Below, one piece after another: positions 63,966 to 64,000 of a stretch of 64,000 nucleotides of DNA. The position numbers and the translations under genes are program-made. Source of the stretch: Pseudaminobacter soli (ex Li et al. 2025) (GTDB lineage: Bacteria > Pseudomonadota > Alphaproteobacteria > Rhizobiales > Rhizobiaceae). The notes beneath the pieces were generated by a model. That model saw only the letters and a list, made by a program, of their open reading frames with translations, had not been told where the DNA came from and did not search any database. Where the stretch lies: the NCBI RefSeq assembly GCF_029892515.1, contig NZ_JARXVF010000001.1, positions 806,001 through 870,000 on the forward strand. The letters run 5' to 3'. Each line of letters begins with the position of its first letter. Positions within the stretch are counted from its first letter, which is position 1.

Positions 63966-64000
63966 GTGCGTGAGGCAACCCCGTATTCCAACGAGTTTGT

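Overview
The window is chromosomal DNA of a high-GC alphaproteobacterium of the order Hyphomicrobiales (Rhizobiales), most likely family Phyllobacteriaceae (Mesorhizobium/Aminobacter-like). This rests on gene content and order: an F0 operon atpI-atpB-atpE-atpF'-atpF separate from F1, an SbmA/BacA peptide transporter, BA14K, DUF1344 and DUF6101 small proteins, cbpA-fabI-phosphatase-aroC-ribBA order, and rhizobial-looking palindromic intergenic repeats. Nearly all of it looks like ordinary core chromosome with tight operons. I see no prophage, plasmid, transposase, CRISPR, rRNA or tRNA gene.

Layout. 1-9250, almost all minus strand: dxs (cut by the window edge), a pirin gene between dxs and xseB, a histone-deacetylase-family amidohydrolase, a membrane protein, ribBA, aroC, a small DUF1344 protein (plus), a histidine phosphatase, fabI and a CbpA-type DnaJ. 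9375-15620: a lipoprotein gene with a 29-bp tandem duplication at its stop codon, pdxH, BA14K, an acyl-CoA dehydrogenase/enoyl-CoA hydratase pair behind a palindromic operator, a GH25 lysozyme, arsC. 15617-28678: purD (overlapping arsC), ubiA, DUF6101, a GlcD-type FAD oxidoreductase with tsaC/sua5, glyQS, a TPR-LysM protein and a polyprenyl diphosphate synthase. 28940-34454, plus strand: a membrane alpha/beta-hydrolase, DUF2007, an N6-adenine methyltransferase, an S49 peptidase, a 61-aa membrane protein, ispE and a MoaB-family protein. 34662-42013: a small glycosyltransferase, a radical SAM protein behind a LexA-like box, rnhB, the F0 operon and a SleB-type cell-wall hydrolase behind a CtrA-like palindrome. 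42289-53877: a Pat/ACD-GNAT acyltransferase, a Nudix hydrolase, der with a YfgM-like partner, a divergent polysaccharide deacetylase, bacA, MAPEG, a LysR gene divergent from a DUF1127-like gene, an M29 aminopeptidase and a second ArsC-family reductase. 54125-63965, more accessory: a globin-coupled chemoreceptor, an MFS transporter divergent from an ArsR-rhodanese regulator with a clear operator, an alpha/beta hydrolase, an AraC regulator, a slipin-NfeD pair, and a LysR regulator divergent from a LysE-family exporter.

The genes cover isoprenoid precursors and quinones (dxs, ispE, polyprenyl synthase, ubiA), riboflavin, PLP and molybdopterin cofactors, purines and aromatic amino acids, translation (glyQS, tsaC, der), ATP synthesis and envelope maintenance. 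No wholly new system stands out. The best leads are regulatory or small-scale: the ArsR-rhodanese/MFS divergon, the CtrA-like palindrome that also moves the start of the cell-wall hydrolase, the LexA-like box upstream of a radical SAM gene, the promoter/terminator overlap at glyQ, the stop-codon-rewriting duplication, and enzymes with missing or retained key residues (ribBA, the deacetylase, the Pat-like protein). Starts were chosen by Shine-Dalgarno match and domain limits. All family calls are by eye, without database searches.
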